A DNA stretch of 64,000 bases, from positions 62,001 through 126,000 of the forward strand of contig CANMFE010000001.1 in assembly GCA_947497085.1 (NCBI GenBank), written 5' to 3'. Positions 8,795-17,713 of the stretch are shown here, piece by piece. Position 1 is the first letter of the stretch, and each line of letters begins with the position of its first letter. This stretch comes from an uncultured Sphingomonadaceae bacterium (GTDB lineage Bacteria > Pseudomonadota > Alphaproteobacteria > Sphingomonadales > Sphingomonadaceae). The translations under genes were made by a program, and so were the position numbers. A model generated the notes under the pieces. The model was not told the origin of the DNA. It made no database searches and worked only from the letters and a program-made list of their open reading frames with translations.

Positions 8795-10147
8795 ATGCGT
8801 CGCAATTCACATTTTTCGTTGGCTTTGGCTTTGATGGCGGGTGTCGCCACCACAATGTCATTTGCCTTGCCCACGGATGCTGCGCATGCAGTTCAGAAGA
8901 AAAAGAAGAAAAAGAAAGAAGCAGAGGCTCCTAAATATGATCTGACTGATGCGTTTCGAACTGTTTTCGGAACGGCTCAAGCTGCCTTAGAAGGAGATGA
9001 CATGGCGGCTGCAGCTGGTGCGCTCCAGAGTTTGGAGGCGACGGCAAAGACGAATGATGAAAAATACCTTGCCGGCCAAATGTATTTGAACCTTGCCGTA
9101 AAAGCGAAAAACCTTACCTATCAAAGAAAGGGATTAGAGCTCTCTTTGGCAAGTGGTAAGACGCCGCAAGAAGATCTGGGTCTTTACAACTCCACACTTG
9201 GTCAGATGTCGCTTGTCAATGACAGCAACTATGAAGCTGCGCGCAAATATTTCACTGCTGCTGCTGCTGCAAACCATCAATCAAACGTCATGTATTATCA
9301 GTTTGCGGAAACGATGTTTGGGCTTGCGATCAACAACTCTGGGGGGACAAGCATCAACGCGGCGAATACACCTCTGGCACAAGAAGGTCTTGACTACCTG
9401 CAAAAGGCACTTGAGATGCCGGACGTGAAAAACCGTCTGGATAGAAAAGCGCTACATAAACGCGGCGCCAATATTGCGGTTGCGATTGATTCCCCAAGTG
9501 CGGGTTCATGGGTGAAAAAATATGTTAACGCTGATCGAGGTGCTGATAGCTGGCACTTGGCTTTGTCGCAGCTTAGGCTGAAAGCCAAATATAGCAATCA
9601 GGATAATCTTGACCTGATGCGTCTGATGCGCCGGACCAAATCCATGCGTACTAGTGCGGATTATGCGGAATATGCCGATAATGCTGGTGCGCAGCGTCTG
9701 CCGGGTGAAGTATCAACAGTCCTTGCAGAAGGTACATCTGCTGGCCTGGTCGACTCATCTGACCAGTACTTTTCGGCAGTCCTTTCAACTTCACGCGGTG
9801 CCGTAAGTCAGGACCGTGCAAGCCTGGGGTCATCGGAACGCGCCGCCAAGTCCGCTTCACATGGCCGTATCGCACTTGCGACAGGCGACGCATATCTGGG
9901 ATATGGTCAGCTAGACAAGGCCATTGCAATGTATGAACTTGCAATGACGAAAGGCGATATTGACCGCGACCGCGCCTTGACACGCCTTGGTATCGCTTTG
10001 GCAGATAAGGGCGATTACGCTGCTGCACGTGAGAAATTCACAATGGTGTCCGGGGTCCGCAAGCCTCTTGCTGACCTGTGGCTGCTCTGGGTAGATCAGA
10101 ATGACAGTACAGCAACCGCACAGGCTGAACCTGCCCCTGCTGGCTAA
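8795..10147 (+). CDS. Exported tetratricopeptide-repeat protein
   Basis: I chose ATG 8795 because GGGAG precedes it and because it places a signal peptide at the N-terminus: MRRNSHFSLALALMAG..., with cleavage likely after DAAHA. The 450-residue product then has a run of seven lysines (QKKKKKKKEAEAP) just after the predicted cleavage site. Helical repeats follow. TPR-like pairs are clearest at the C-terminus (ALATGDAYLGYGQLDKAIAMY and ALADKGDYAAAREKF). TPR proteins usually mediate protein contacts; the partner is unknown. A strong bidirectional terminator follows at 10177. Confidence 0.8.
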   Translation: MRRNSHFSLALALMAGVATTMSFALPTDAAHAVQKKKKKKKEAEAPKYDLTDAFRTVFGTAQAALEGDDMAAAAGALQSLEATAKTNDEKYLAGQMYLNLAVKAKNLTYQRKGLELSLASGKTPQEDLGLYNSTLGQMSLVNDSNYEAARKYFTAAAAANHQSNVMYYQFAETMFGLAINNSGGTSINAANTPLAQEGLDYLQKALEMPDVKNRLDRKALHKRGANIAVAIDSPSAGSWVKKYVNADRGADSWHLALSQLRLKAKYSNQDNLDLMRLMRRTKSMRTSADYAEYADNAGAQRLPGEVSTVLAEGTSAGLVDSSDQYFSAVLSTSRGAVSQDRASLGSSERAAKSASHGRIALATGDAYLGYGQLDKAIAMYELAMTKGDIDRDRALTRLGIALADKGDYAAAREKFTMVSGVRKPLADLWLLWVDQNDSTATAQAEPAPAG

Positions 10148-10176
10148 AATTATACAGTTCAATGCTGAATTAAGTT

Positions 10177-10207
10177 AAGGGTGCCGCGAAAGAGTGGCAC
10201 CCTTTTA
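10177..10207. terminator. Bidirectional rho-independent terminator between the TPR gene and the Lrp gene
   Basis: AAGGGTGCC (10177-10185) pairs perfectly with GGCACCCTT (10196-10204) around a 10-base loop, with T residues following on the plus strand and A residues preceding, which become a T tract on the minus strand. It lies between two convergent genes and abuts the stop of the Lrp gene, so it can end both transcripts. Confidence 0.85.
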
Positions 10208-10678
10208 TATGTCTATGGGCACGCCGGGCTGATGCTTGGCTGTCCTGATAGTGAGAGATGTTTTGACGCTGGCCACATTGGGCGCAGGCGTCAGTTTGGA
10301 AGTCAGGAATTCCTGAAATGTCTGCAGATCGCGGGACACGATTTTCAGGATAAAGTCTATTTCCCCGTTCAGCATATGGCACTCACGTACTTCGGGCAAT
10401 TCCTTGATATGGTCTTCAAACAGCCGCAGGTCGTCTTCTGCCTGGCTTTTCAGGCTGACCATGGCAAAAACTGTTATCGCATAGCCAAGCATATTGGGTT
10501 CGACATTGGCATGGTAAGATTTGATGATACCTGCATCTTCCAGCGCTCTTACACGGCGCAAACATGGAGGAGCTGTCAAGCCAACGCGTTCGGCAAGTTC
10601 GACATTTGTAATTCGCCCTTCTGCCTGCAGTTCGGCAAGGAGCTTGCGATCTATTTCGTCGAGATTGGTAACTGTCAT
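10205..10678 (-). CDS. Lrp/AsnC-family transcriptional regulator
   Basis: I selected ATG 10678, preceded by TTGGAA, giving a 157-residue protein of normal Lrp length; two upstream in-frame starts lack a ribosome binding site. The N-terminal winged helix-turn-helix reads LDEIDRKLLAELQAEGRIT followed by VELAERVGLTAPPCLRRVR. The ligand-sensing RAM domain occupies residues 65-150, with CHMLNGEIDFILKI. Lrp/AsnC proteins sense amino acids and form octameric assemblies. Upstream, 10730-10800 is AT-rich, which suits self-binding. The regulated genes are not evident. The next gene upstream is a divergent histidine kinase. Confidence 0.9.
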   Translation of the reverse strand: MTVTNLDEIDRKLLAELQAEGRITNVELAERVGLTAPPCLRRVRALEDAGIIKSYHANVEPNMLGYAITVFAMVSLKSQAEDDLRLFEDHIKELPEVRECHMLNGEIDFILKIVSRDLQTFQEFLTSKLTPAPNVASVKTSLTIRTAKHQPGVPIDI

Positions 10679-10922
10679 ACTATTTTCCAAATTTTTGTCT
10701 GACCAGATGTCCATATATGCGGATAAATCGCAATTTCCTGAGGCCAGTTGGTAGCACACTATAATTATATTATCTTGTAACGCAATTGTCCCACAATGCA
10801 ACGCCGCAAAATCAATGCTTTGAGATTCATGGCATCATGCTATGCCGTGATTAATATAGCACTGGTCGCTAAACTGTTAGGGCGATTGCGGTTTTATATC
10901 TAACTGAAGATACATATTTTTA

Positions 10923-12680
10923 ATGGCGCAAAGTGTGGAAACCATGTTTTTTGATGATCGACTGGATACTGTTCTGGAAGGCCCCGTCCCTGAGGATGAT
11001 GCGGCCCGCGTGCAATATATCCAGTTGATTGACCTGCTGTCACAACAATCAAAAAATATCTCACCGGAGCAGATAATTACTGGACTGGAGCGGGTTCACG
11101 CCTTGCGCAAGACTGTTTCAAAAACCGAGCGTGTCCAAGTGGTTAAAAGTCTTCACGGAAGACTGAAAAATCTATCGCTTGTCCAGTATCTTGCTGCTGA
11201 TGAGCCCTCTGTTGCAAGTGCGGCTATTGCTGCTGCGCGGCTTGATGATGAATCATGGGTAGCTCTTATTCCCAACGTTTCGGTTCGTGCGCGTGGTTTC
11301 TTGCGCACCCGGCGGGACTTGAGTCCAAAGGTTGTGGCTGCACTGGCAAGCTATGGCGCAGGTGACATGGTGTTGCCATCACCTGCCTCCAATGAGGAAG
11401 CCTTGCTGATTGATACGCAGCCTTTCACTGATGAAAAAAACGCTTCATCTGTAGAGGGTATGGTCGGCACGGATGCTATGGTTTCCACAGGTACAGATAT
11501 ACCAGACATATCAAAAAAGGCTGTTGCAGAGCGCGAAATTGGAAAAATAGTGGCACGTATTGAGGCCTTGCGTAAGGCCCGTGATGGGAAAGGCGCGAAA
11601 GAATCTGAAAGTTTTGCAACTGATTCTGAGGATAAGGCTGAAGACACAAGCATAGTTGATAAAGTCCGTTTTGAAACGGACGATAACGGCGAAGTGATAT
11701 GGACCAATGGCAGTCAGGGAAACGCATTTTGCGGGACAAATATTGCCTATCCTGCGCGGCAGGGTGTTTCCGGCCCTGATGGATATGCCGCGGCGGCGTT
11801 TCGCCAGCGTATGCCCATAGAGGCTGGCAGATTGCAGATTTGCGGCATCCCGGCACTGAACGGCAGCTGGCGGATGGATGCAAAACCGCATTTTGACAGG
11901 GATACTGGCCGTTTTCGGGGATTTCGCGGGGAGATCCGCCGCCCTTCCATCCATGAGCAGGCGGGGCCGCAACAGGCGCAGCAACGCGGCGATGCGATGC
12001 GGCAGCTTATTCATGAACTGCGCACACCGCTCAATGCGATTATGGGCTTTTCCGAAATTATCGAGCAGCAACTATTTGGCCCCGCTGCATATGAATATAG
12101 ATCACTGGCAGGGGAAATTAAAAAAGACGCCCAATTTATGCTTTCAGGTTTTGATGACCTTGATGTCGCGCTGAAACTGGACAGGCAAGCCCTGGAAATG
12201 GAAAGCGGCTATAGCTCCATGACTTGGCTGGCTGCACGGATTAATGAGCGTTTGGAGCAGGAGGGCAAGGCAGCATCGCTCAAAATGAACTTTAAACCGG
12301 GTTTTGAGGGTTTCGCGGTGGCCACGGTGACGGCTGAACGCATCATATTGCGGCTGCTTACCGCTTTGTGTGGATTTACGCGGGATGGTGAACGATTGAA
12401 CGCCAAATTCACGTCTCCAGATGGTGGACATATGGCAAAAATGCAGATCAAACTGCCAACCTCTTTGGCGGAGCTTTCCGAAGATGAATTGCTCCGTGAT
12501 GATGTTGATACTGGGGAAGTGCCGATTTCGCTTTTGGGGATAGGCTTTTCCCTGCGTCTGGCACGAAAACTCGCGGAGCAGGCCGAGGGCAATCTGGCGT
12601 TAAAAAATGACCGTATCATTGTGACGCTCCCATCGCATCAGGGTGTTCAGGTTGCGGCCGATCATGCCGCGCTGAAATAG
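10923..12680 (+). CDS. HisKA-type sensor histidine kinase with degenerate ATPase domain
   Basis: The 585-residue protein has no transmembrane segment. Residues 1-170 are helical and repeat-like without a domain I recognise; 170-300 form a charged linker and a possible sensor region. The H-box is RQLIHELRTPLNAIMGFSEI with phospho-acceptor H364. The ATPase region is unusual: the N-box asparagines are absent (ILRLLTALCGFTRDG) and no DxGxG G1 box is visible. A remnant G2-like LLGIGFSLRLARKLAE remains. It may therefore be a phosphatase, phosphotransferase or scaffold rather than an active kinase. No response regulator is adjacent. Function is unknown. Confidence 0.8.
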   Translation: MAQSVETMFFDDRLDTVLEGPVPEDDAARVQYIQLIDLLSQQSKNISPEQIITGLERVHALRKTVSKTERVQVVKSLHGRLKNLSLVQYLAADEPSVASAAIAAARLDDESWVALIPNVSVRARGFLRTRRDLSPKVVAALASYGAGDMVLPSPASNEEALLIDTQPFTDEKNASSVEGMVGTDAMVSTGTDIPDISKKAVAEREIGKIVARIEALRKARDGKGAKESESFATDSEDKAEDTSIVDKVRFETDDNGEVIWTNGSQGNAFCGTNIAYPARQGVSGPDGYAAAAFRQRMPIEAGRLQICGIPALNGSWRMDAKPHFDRDTGRFRGFRGEIRRPSIHEQAGPQQAQQRGDAMRQLIHELRTPLNAIMGFSEIIEQQLFGPAAYEYRSLAGEIKKDAQFMLSGFDDLDVALKLDRQALEMESGYSSMTWLAARINERLEQEGKAASLKMNFKPGFEGFAVATVTAERIILRLLTALCGFTRDGERLNAKFTSPDGGHMAKMQIKLPTSLAELSEDELLRDDVDTGEVPISLLGIGFSLRLARKLAEQAEGNLALKNDRIIVTLPSHQGVQVAADHAALK

Positions 12681-12757
12681 GCGCTAGAAAGCGGTATCTG
12701 GTCTGTAATTTCGTGTCCATGGGGCAAGGCAACAAAATAAATAAGGCGATGCGCACA

Positions 12758-12778
12758 GCATGTCTTGCCAAGACATGC
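12758..12778. promoter_or_regulatory. Perfect 21-bp palindrome upstream of tRNA-Ile
   Basis: GCATGTCTTG (12758-12767) and CAAGACATGC (12769-12778) form a perfect dyad around a single C, 57 bp before the tRNA gene and 77 bp after the kinase stop. No T tract follows on the plus strand, so a terminator is unlikely. The size and symmetry fit an operator for a dimeric regulator, but no linked regulator is obvious. Confidence 0.45.
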
Positions 12779-12835
12779 AAGATTCGGCTATCGGCGCGTC
12801 TGATGTTCCTTTGCGGGGACATTTGCACTTTGGCG

Positions 12836-12912
12836 GGGCCTGTAGCTCAGTTGGTTAGAGCTGGCCGCTCATAACGGCTAGGTCGGGGGTTCGAGTCCCT
12901 CCGGGCCCACCA
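12836..12912 (+). tRNA. tRNA with CAT anticodon, probably tRNA-Ile2 (lysidine type)
   Basis: The 77-nt cloverleaf includes an encoded CCA. Acceptor GGGCCTG pairs with CGGGCCC, the D arm has TAGCTCAG, the anticodon loop is CTCATAA (anticodon CAT) and the T arm is GGGGGTTCGAGTCCC. It is not the initiator, because C1-A72 type features and GGG-CCC anticodon pairs are absent. C4-G69 and C5-G68 match the pairs that TilS recognises in Ile2, whereas elongator Met carries different pairs in E. coli. I therefore favour Ile2; elongator Met is the alternative. Confidence 0.9.
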
Positions 12913-13006
12913 ATGTACCCATTTCAGCCGGTTTACACCGGCATGTGAAAAAAAGTGCAAATTTGTTTTGCCTTCTCGGCCAAGTGCCATTAGGGGAGGC
13001 GGGCGT

Positions 13007-13083
13007 CGGGGAGTGGCGCAGCCTGGTAGCGCACCTGTTTTGGGTACAGGGGGTCGCAGGTTCAAATCCTGTCTCCCCGACCA
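13007..13083 (+). tRNA. tRNA-Pro (TGG anticodon)
   Basis: The 77-nt cloverleaf has acceptor CGGGGAG paired with CTCCCCG, discriminator A and encoded CCA. The anticodon loop TTTGGGT gives anticodon TGG, closed by CCTGT/ACAGG. The T arm holds GTTCAAATC. C1-G72 is typical of bacterial tRNA-Pro. It lies 94 bp after the CAT tRNA and may be cotranscribed. Confidence 0.95.
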
Positions 13084-13113
13084 TTTTCCCTTTATCCAGA
13101 TAATTAGCCTTAA

Positions 13114-13362
13114 TTACTGCGCAGCGGCGCCATTCATTTCGGCTATGATGGTGTCCGTATCGGAATCAATTTCAGCCTGTTTGATTTTCATGGCCTCATC
13201 CGCTGCTTCCTCGAGGGTTTTTGCTTCAGCATTGACCTTTTTGTCAATTTGCTGCGTCGCCACATCCGGATCAGCGGAAAACTCATCACTGCCGCAAGCT
13301 GCAAGGATCATGCAAAATATAGCGCTGGTGTAGAGGTTTCTGGCAAGGCGGTTATTGGGCAT
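13114..13362 (-). CDS. Small lipoprotein of unknown function
   Basis: Starting at ATG 13362 the product is 82 residues. It has a lipoprotein signal ending in the lipobox ILAAC, so Cys20 or a close neighbour would be lipidated. The remainder is short, acidic and predicted helical, rich in Glu, Lys and Ala (KTLEEAADEAMKIKQAE). No domain is recognised. The ATG lies 11 bases inside the end of the upstream M28 peptidase gene, so the two are likely co-translated. Confidence 0.7.
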   Translation of the reverse strand: MPNNRLARNLYTSAIFCMILAACGSDEFSADPDVATQQIDKKVNAEAKTLEEAADEAMKIKQAEIDSDTDTIIAEMNGAAAQ

Positions 13363-14719
13363 CAGGTGTAAAGTCCGTTTCGCTATTCGCAATGATGGAC
13401 AGTACAGCTGTCCATGCGGCCACATTCTGTTTCAACTGCTTTTTATCTACCTTGTCGAGAGTATCGTCCGGTGTGTGATGCAGATCGAAATAGCGGGTGC
13501 CGTCCTGTTGCAGATCAATTACGGAAACACCTCCAGCGGCTATGAGCGGGCCTATATCTGCGCCGCCAGTGGCAGGCGCACGGCCCAGACCGATTCCTAG
13601 CGGCGCGAGCGCTGCTGTTATCTTGCCAGCCACATCGCCTGCACCTTCAGGCAGGTTATATTCGACACGCCAGACCCTGTCTGCGCCAAAATCCGACTCC
13701 ATGGCTATGGCATGCTTTTCACCCTTGTGCTTTGCGGCATAATCCCTGCCACCCCAGATGCCGACCTCTTCCGCGCCGGCCCAAAACACGCGGATGGTGC
13801 GTTTTGGCTGCCCGGCATCCATGACGAGTTTGGCCGCGGCTGTCACAATCCCGCAGCCGGCTGCATCGTCAAATGCGCCCGTGCCCAGGTCCCAGCTGTC
13901 CAGATGGCAGGAAACCAGTATCATCGGCAGGTCCGGATTGCTGCCGGGCACTTCGGCGATGACATTGCCTGATGTCTGCTGGCCAATATTGCGCGGTGTG
14001 AGTTTCAGCTTCATGCGCACTTTTTGGCCGCGCTCGAACATGCGGGCCATATTCTCGGCATCGGGAATGGAAAGCGCCGCTGCCGGGATTGGCTTTATTC
14101 CGTCCTGAAACCGCATATTGCCGGTATGCGGGTTGCGATGATAATCTGTCCCGACTGACCGGATGACTATGGCAGCCGCACCTTTTGCCGATGCGACATT
14201 CGGACCGACCCAGCGTGTCGGCCCGAAAGCGCCATAGCTGGAACCATCCTGCGTGCGATGCATGGCGTGGCTGACAAAGGCGATCTTACCGTTCAAACTG
14301 CCTGCGGGTGCGGCCTGTAAATCGGCAAGCGTTGGGAAATAGACGACTTCAGCTTCCATGCCATCGGGACCTGTGCTGGCGCTGTTGCCAAGCGCTGTGA
14401 GTATAAGTTTTTGCGGATAGGGGCTGACAATTTCTGCGGTTTCTTCACCGCGCACCCATGTCGGCATCTGATATTCTTCGATACGGGCATTGCTGAAGCC
14501 TAGCGCATTCAGCCTGGCCACCGACCATGTCCGCGCGCGAGCTTCCGCTTCGGTTCCTGCCTGCCGCGGACCGATTTCGGTGGTCAGTCCTTCGGTAATG
14601 TCCCAGGCGACTTTATCATTGAGCGCTTTGTCGCGCAGTATTGCCGGGTCATGCGTATCTTGTGCGACGGCAGGGGTGGAAATGGAAAGGGCGAGCAGAG
14701 GGAGGATGATATGTTTCAT
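13352..14719 (-). CDS. Secreted M28-family metallopeptidase
   Basis: The 455-residue protein has a signal peptide (MKHIILPLLALSISTPAVAQ). A PA-like insert spans roughly residues 120-240. The catalytic M28 domain has the expected zinc ligands: SCHLDSWDLG (His), GAFDDAAG (Asp), AGAEEVG (catalytic Glu and ligand Glu), MESDFG (Asp/Glu) and DLHHTPDDT (His). Family members are aminopeptidases or carboxypeptidases (plasma glutamate carboxypeptidase-like), so periplasmic peptide trimming is likely. It is followed by an overlapping lipoprotein gene. Confidence 0.9.
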   Translation of the reverse strand: MKHIILPLLALSISTPAVAQDTHDPAILRDKALNDKVAWDITEGLTTEIGPRQAGTEAEARARTWSVARLNALGFSNARIEEYQMPTWVRGEETAEIVSPYPQKLILTALGNSASTGPDGMEAEVVYFPTLADLQAAPAGSLNGKIAFVSHAMHRTQDGSSYGAFGPTRWVGPNVASAKGAAAIVIRSVGTDYHRNPHTGNMRFQDGIKPIPAAALSIPDAENMARMFERGQKVRMKLKLTPRNIGQQTSGNVIAEVPGSNPDLPMILVSCHLDSWDLGTGAFDDAAGCGIVTAAAKLVMDAGQPKRTIRVFWAGAEEVGIWGGRDYAAKHKGEKHAIAMESDFGADRVWRVEYNLPEGAGDVAGKITAALAPLGIGLGRAPATGGADIGPLIAAGGVSVIDLQQDGTRYFDLHHTPDDTLDKVDKKQLKQNVAAWTAVLSIIANSETDFTPDAQ

Positions 14720-14856
14720 GGTACTTACTCTAGCTGCAGATAGCAGATTTGCAATCCTGTCTTGCGAGCGCGCGTCAGCATGGCTAGAGACGTGACAAAT
14801 TTAACGAGACAGTGCCGCATCCAAAGGTTGCAGGCATTAAACAACAGGACGACATA

Positions 14857-16536
14857 ATGGCCGTACAATATAGTTTTGTAATGAAGGGTCTAACCAAGAC
14901 TTTTCCGGGTGCGCAAAAACCCGTACTCGACAATATCCACCTGCAATTCCTGCCTGGCACGAAAATCGCCATTATCGGTAAGAATGGCGCGGGTAAATCA
15001 ACCCTGATGAAAATCATGGCTGGCATGGACACGGAATTCCAGGGCGAAGCCTGGGCAGGTGAGGGTATTCGTGTCGGTTATCTGGCGCAGGAACCGGACC
15101 TGGATGAAAGCAAGACCGTCAAGGAAAACGTAATGGACGGCATTCGCCCCATTGCTGACCTGGTGGATCGTTTTAACGAGATCAGTACACTCATGGCCGA
15201 TCCTCCCGAAGATGCCGATTTTGATGCATTGATGGAAGAGATGGGCACGCTTCAGGAAAAGATTGATGCAGTCGATGGCTGGACACTTGATAACCAGCTG
15301 GAAATAGCGATGGAGGCACTGCGCTGCCCGCCGGGAGATTCGTCAGTAAAAGACCTATCGGGTGGTGAAAAGCGCCGCGTGGCACTGTGCCGCCTGTTGC
15401 TCGACAAACCTGAAATTCTGCTGCTCGATGAACCGACCAACCACCTTGATGCCGAATCGGTCGCATGGCTGGAAAACCATCTGATCGAATATCCCGGCAA
15501 CGTCATCCTTGTGACCCACGATCGCTACTTCCTTGATAATGTCGTGAGCTGGGTGCTCGAAATCGACAGAGGCAAAGGCATTCCGTTCGAAGGTAATTAC
15601 TCGCACTGGCTAGATGCCAAAGCCAAGCGTATGGCGCAGGAAGAGCGTGAGGACAGGGGCCGCCAGAAAGCCATCGAGCAGGAGCTTAAGTGGATGCGGC
15701 AGTCCCCCAAGGGGCGCCAGACCAAGTCGAAAGCGCGTATCAAGTCGTTTGACCAGTTGGTCGAGGCGCAGGAAAATCGTGTTGTCGGCAAGGCGCAAAT
15801 CCTTATTCAGACGCCCGAACGTCTGGGCTCCAAAGTGATTGAAGCCAAGAACCTGAGCAAGGCTTATGGCGACAAGCTGCTTTTCGAAGACCTGTCCTTC
15901 ACATTGCCGCCCGGCGGTATTGTCGGTGTTATCGGCCCGAACGGTGCGGGTAAAACCACGCTGTTCCGCATGATTACCGGGCAGGAAGAACCGGACACGG
16001 GCAGTATCGAGCTCGGTGACACGGTCAAGTTGGGCTATGTTGACCAAAGCCGCGATCACCTTGATCCCAAAAAGAATGTCTGGGAAGAGATTTCCGATGG
16101 CCTTGATGTGTTCACGCTCGGCAAGAATGAAGTGCAGACCCGCGCCTATGTGGGGGCTTTCAACTTTAAGGGTGTCGACCAGCAGAAGAAAGTCGGCCAG
16201 CTGTCAGGCGGTGAGCGCAACCGCGTGCATATGGCGAAAATGTTGAAAGAGGGCGGCAACGTATTGCTGCTCGACGAACCGACCAACGATCTTGATGTTG
16301 AAACGCTGCGTGCGCTGGAAGATGCACTCGAAAGCTTTGCCGGCTGCGCCGTGGTCATCTCGCACGATCGCTTCTTCCTTGACCGTCTGGCAACGCATAT
16401 CCTCGCATTTGAAGGCGACAGCCATGTTGAATGGTTTGAGGGCAACTTCGAGAGTTATGAAGAAGACAAGCGCCGCCGTCTGGGTGATGCAGCAGATCGG
16501 CCAACGCGGGTGAGCTATAAGAAACTGACGCGGTAA
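14857..16536 (+). CDS. ettA: Energy-dependent translational throttle protein EttA (ABC-F)
   Basis: EttA is an ABC-F ATPase that binds the ribosomal E site and gates the first elongation cycle according to ATP/ADP level. From ATG 14857 (AGGA upstream) the protein has 559 residues. Two ABC domains are evident: Walker A GKNGAGKST and GPNGAGKTT, signatures LSGGEKRR and LSGGERNR, and Walker B ILLLDEPTNHLD and VLLLDEPTNDLD. The linker between them contains the QSPKGRQTKSKARI stretch typical of EttA. No membrane domain exists. The final residues KKLTR are also typical. Confidence 0.95.
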   Translation: MAVQYSFVMKGLTKTFPGAQKPVLDNIHLQFLPGTKIAIIGKNGAGKSTLMKIMAGMDTEFQGEAWAGEGIRVGYLAQEPDLDESKTVKENVMDGIRPIADLVDRFNEISTLMADPPEDADFDALMEEMGTLQEKIDAVDGWTLDNQLEIAMEALRCPPGDSSVKDLSGGEKRRVALCRLLLDKPEILLLDEPTNHLDAESVAWLENHLIEYPGNVILVTHDRYFLDNVVSWVLEIDRGKGIPFEGNYSHWLDAKAKRMAQEEREDRGRQKAIEQELKWMRQSPKGRQTKSKARIKSFDQLVEAQENRVVGKAQILIQTPERLGSKVIEAKNLSKAYGDKLLFEDLSFTLPPGGIVGVIGPNGAGKTTLFRMITGQEEPDTGSIELGDTVKLGYVDQSRDHLDPKKNVWEEISDGLDVFTLGKNEVQTRAYVGAFNFKGVDQQKKVGQLSGGERNRVHMAKMLKEGGNVLLLDEPTNDLDVETLRALEDALESFAGCAVVISHDRFFLDRLATHILAFEGDSHVEWFEGNFESYEEDKRRRLGDAADRPTRVSYKKLTR

Positions 16537-16548
16537 CCGTTCAGCTTT

Positions 16549-17643
16549 TTAAAGCATAAACCGCATCTGCCCATCGCGCTCAGGCGGAATGAACAAGTCG
16601 CGCCTGAGTCCGAATTTCGGGTTTTTCAGTCCATAGCGCTTACGGGCTATGGCCGTGCGGGTGCGCAGCAGCTCAGCCCATGGGCCTTGTCCTCTAAACC
16701 GGTCAAAGAAGTTGGGGTCGTTGTTGCGCCCTCCACGGATTGACTGAATGATATGCATTACCTTCTCCTTGCGATCGGGAAAATGCGCCTCCAGCCAGGC
16801 TATGAACAACGGCGCGACTTCATGTGGCAGGCGCACGGCAATGGTCGAAATGCTGAGCGCGCCATGTTCGGCCGCTGCCTCAGCTATGGCCTCGATTTCA
16901 TGGTCTGTAATCGCCGGAATAACGGGTGCGATATTCACATGCACTGGGATATCCGCATCACGCAGTATCCTGACTGCGGCAAGGCGTTTATATGGAGCAG
17001 GGGCTCGTGGTTCCAGGATCCGCGCTATATGCGGGTCCAGTGAAGTTACAGATATGGCGACTGCCGTCAGCTCCATTTCAGCCAGCTTTGCAAGCAGGTC
17101 GATATCGTCACACACCCGGTCTGACTTGGTTGTAATGCCAATGGGGTGGCGCGTTTCCAGCATGATTTCCAATATGCTGCGCGTGATACGGTAGCGGCCT
17201 TCTATGGGCTGATACGGATCTGTGTTGGTGCCAATCGCAATGGGCTGTACCTTGTAATTCGGCTTGGAGAGCTCCCGGCGCAAAAGCTTTGCCGCTTCGG
17301 GTTTGGCAAACAGCTTTGTCTCGAAATCCAGTCCCGGCGACAGGTCATGATAGGCATGGGTGGGGCGGGCAAAGCAGTAGACACAGCCATGCTCGCATCC
17401 GCGATAGGCATTGATTGAGCGATCAAACGGAATATCAGGTGACTTGTTGAACGTGATTATTTTCTTCGGAGATTCTTCGGTTACGCTGGTGCGCAGTTTC
17501 GCGGGCGGGCCATCAATGCTTTCGGCCATGTCGCGCCAGTCACCATCGGTTTCACGGTCATGCAGGTTAAAACGTTGCGGCGGCGCATTGCGCGTTGCTC
17601 CGCGGCCTTTTAATATATGTTCTTGCTTGTCTTTTACCGCCAT
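16549..17643 (-). CDS. PA0069-family radical SAM protein
   Basis: This 364-residue radical SAM protein has the [4Fe-4S]-binding motif CEHGCVYC, preceded by SINAYRG and followed by FARPTHAYHDLSPGLDFE, a pattern shared by the PA0069/Rv2578c family related to spore photoproduct lyase SplB. Members have no established substrate. It ends 12 bp from the convergent ettA stop, where AGCTTTTTAAAGC forms a small dyad. Function beyond radical SAM chemistry is not inferred. Confidence 0.88.
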   Translation of the reverse strand: MAVKDKQEHILKGRGATRNAPPQRFNLHDRETDGDWRDMAESIDGPPAKLRTSVTEESPKKIITFNKSPDIPFDRSINAYRGCEHGCVYCFARPTHAYHDLSPGLDFETKLFAKPEAAKLLRRELSKPNYKVQPIAIGTNTDPYQPIEGRYRITRSILEIMLETRHPIGITTKSDRVCDDIDLLAKLAEMELTAVAISVTSLDPHIARILEPRAPAPYKRLAAVRILRDADIPVHVNIAPVIPAITDHEIEAIAEAAAEHGALSISTIAVRLPHEVAPLFIAWLEAHFPDRKEKVMHIIQSIRGGRNNDPNFFDRFRGQGPWAELLRTRTAIARKRYGLKNPKFGLRRDLFIPPERDGQMRFML

Positions 17644-17713
17644 GCACAGTTTCCGCCTTTCCCAGGCAGGGCACTGTAGAACGAAATAAGAACAAAATGC
17701 AATGCAGGAAGAA

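Noticed and set aside
12847-13084. Short open frames over the two tRNA genes
   Set aside because: They are reading frames across structural RNA genes and contain the translated tRNA sequence; not coding.
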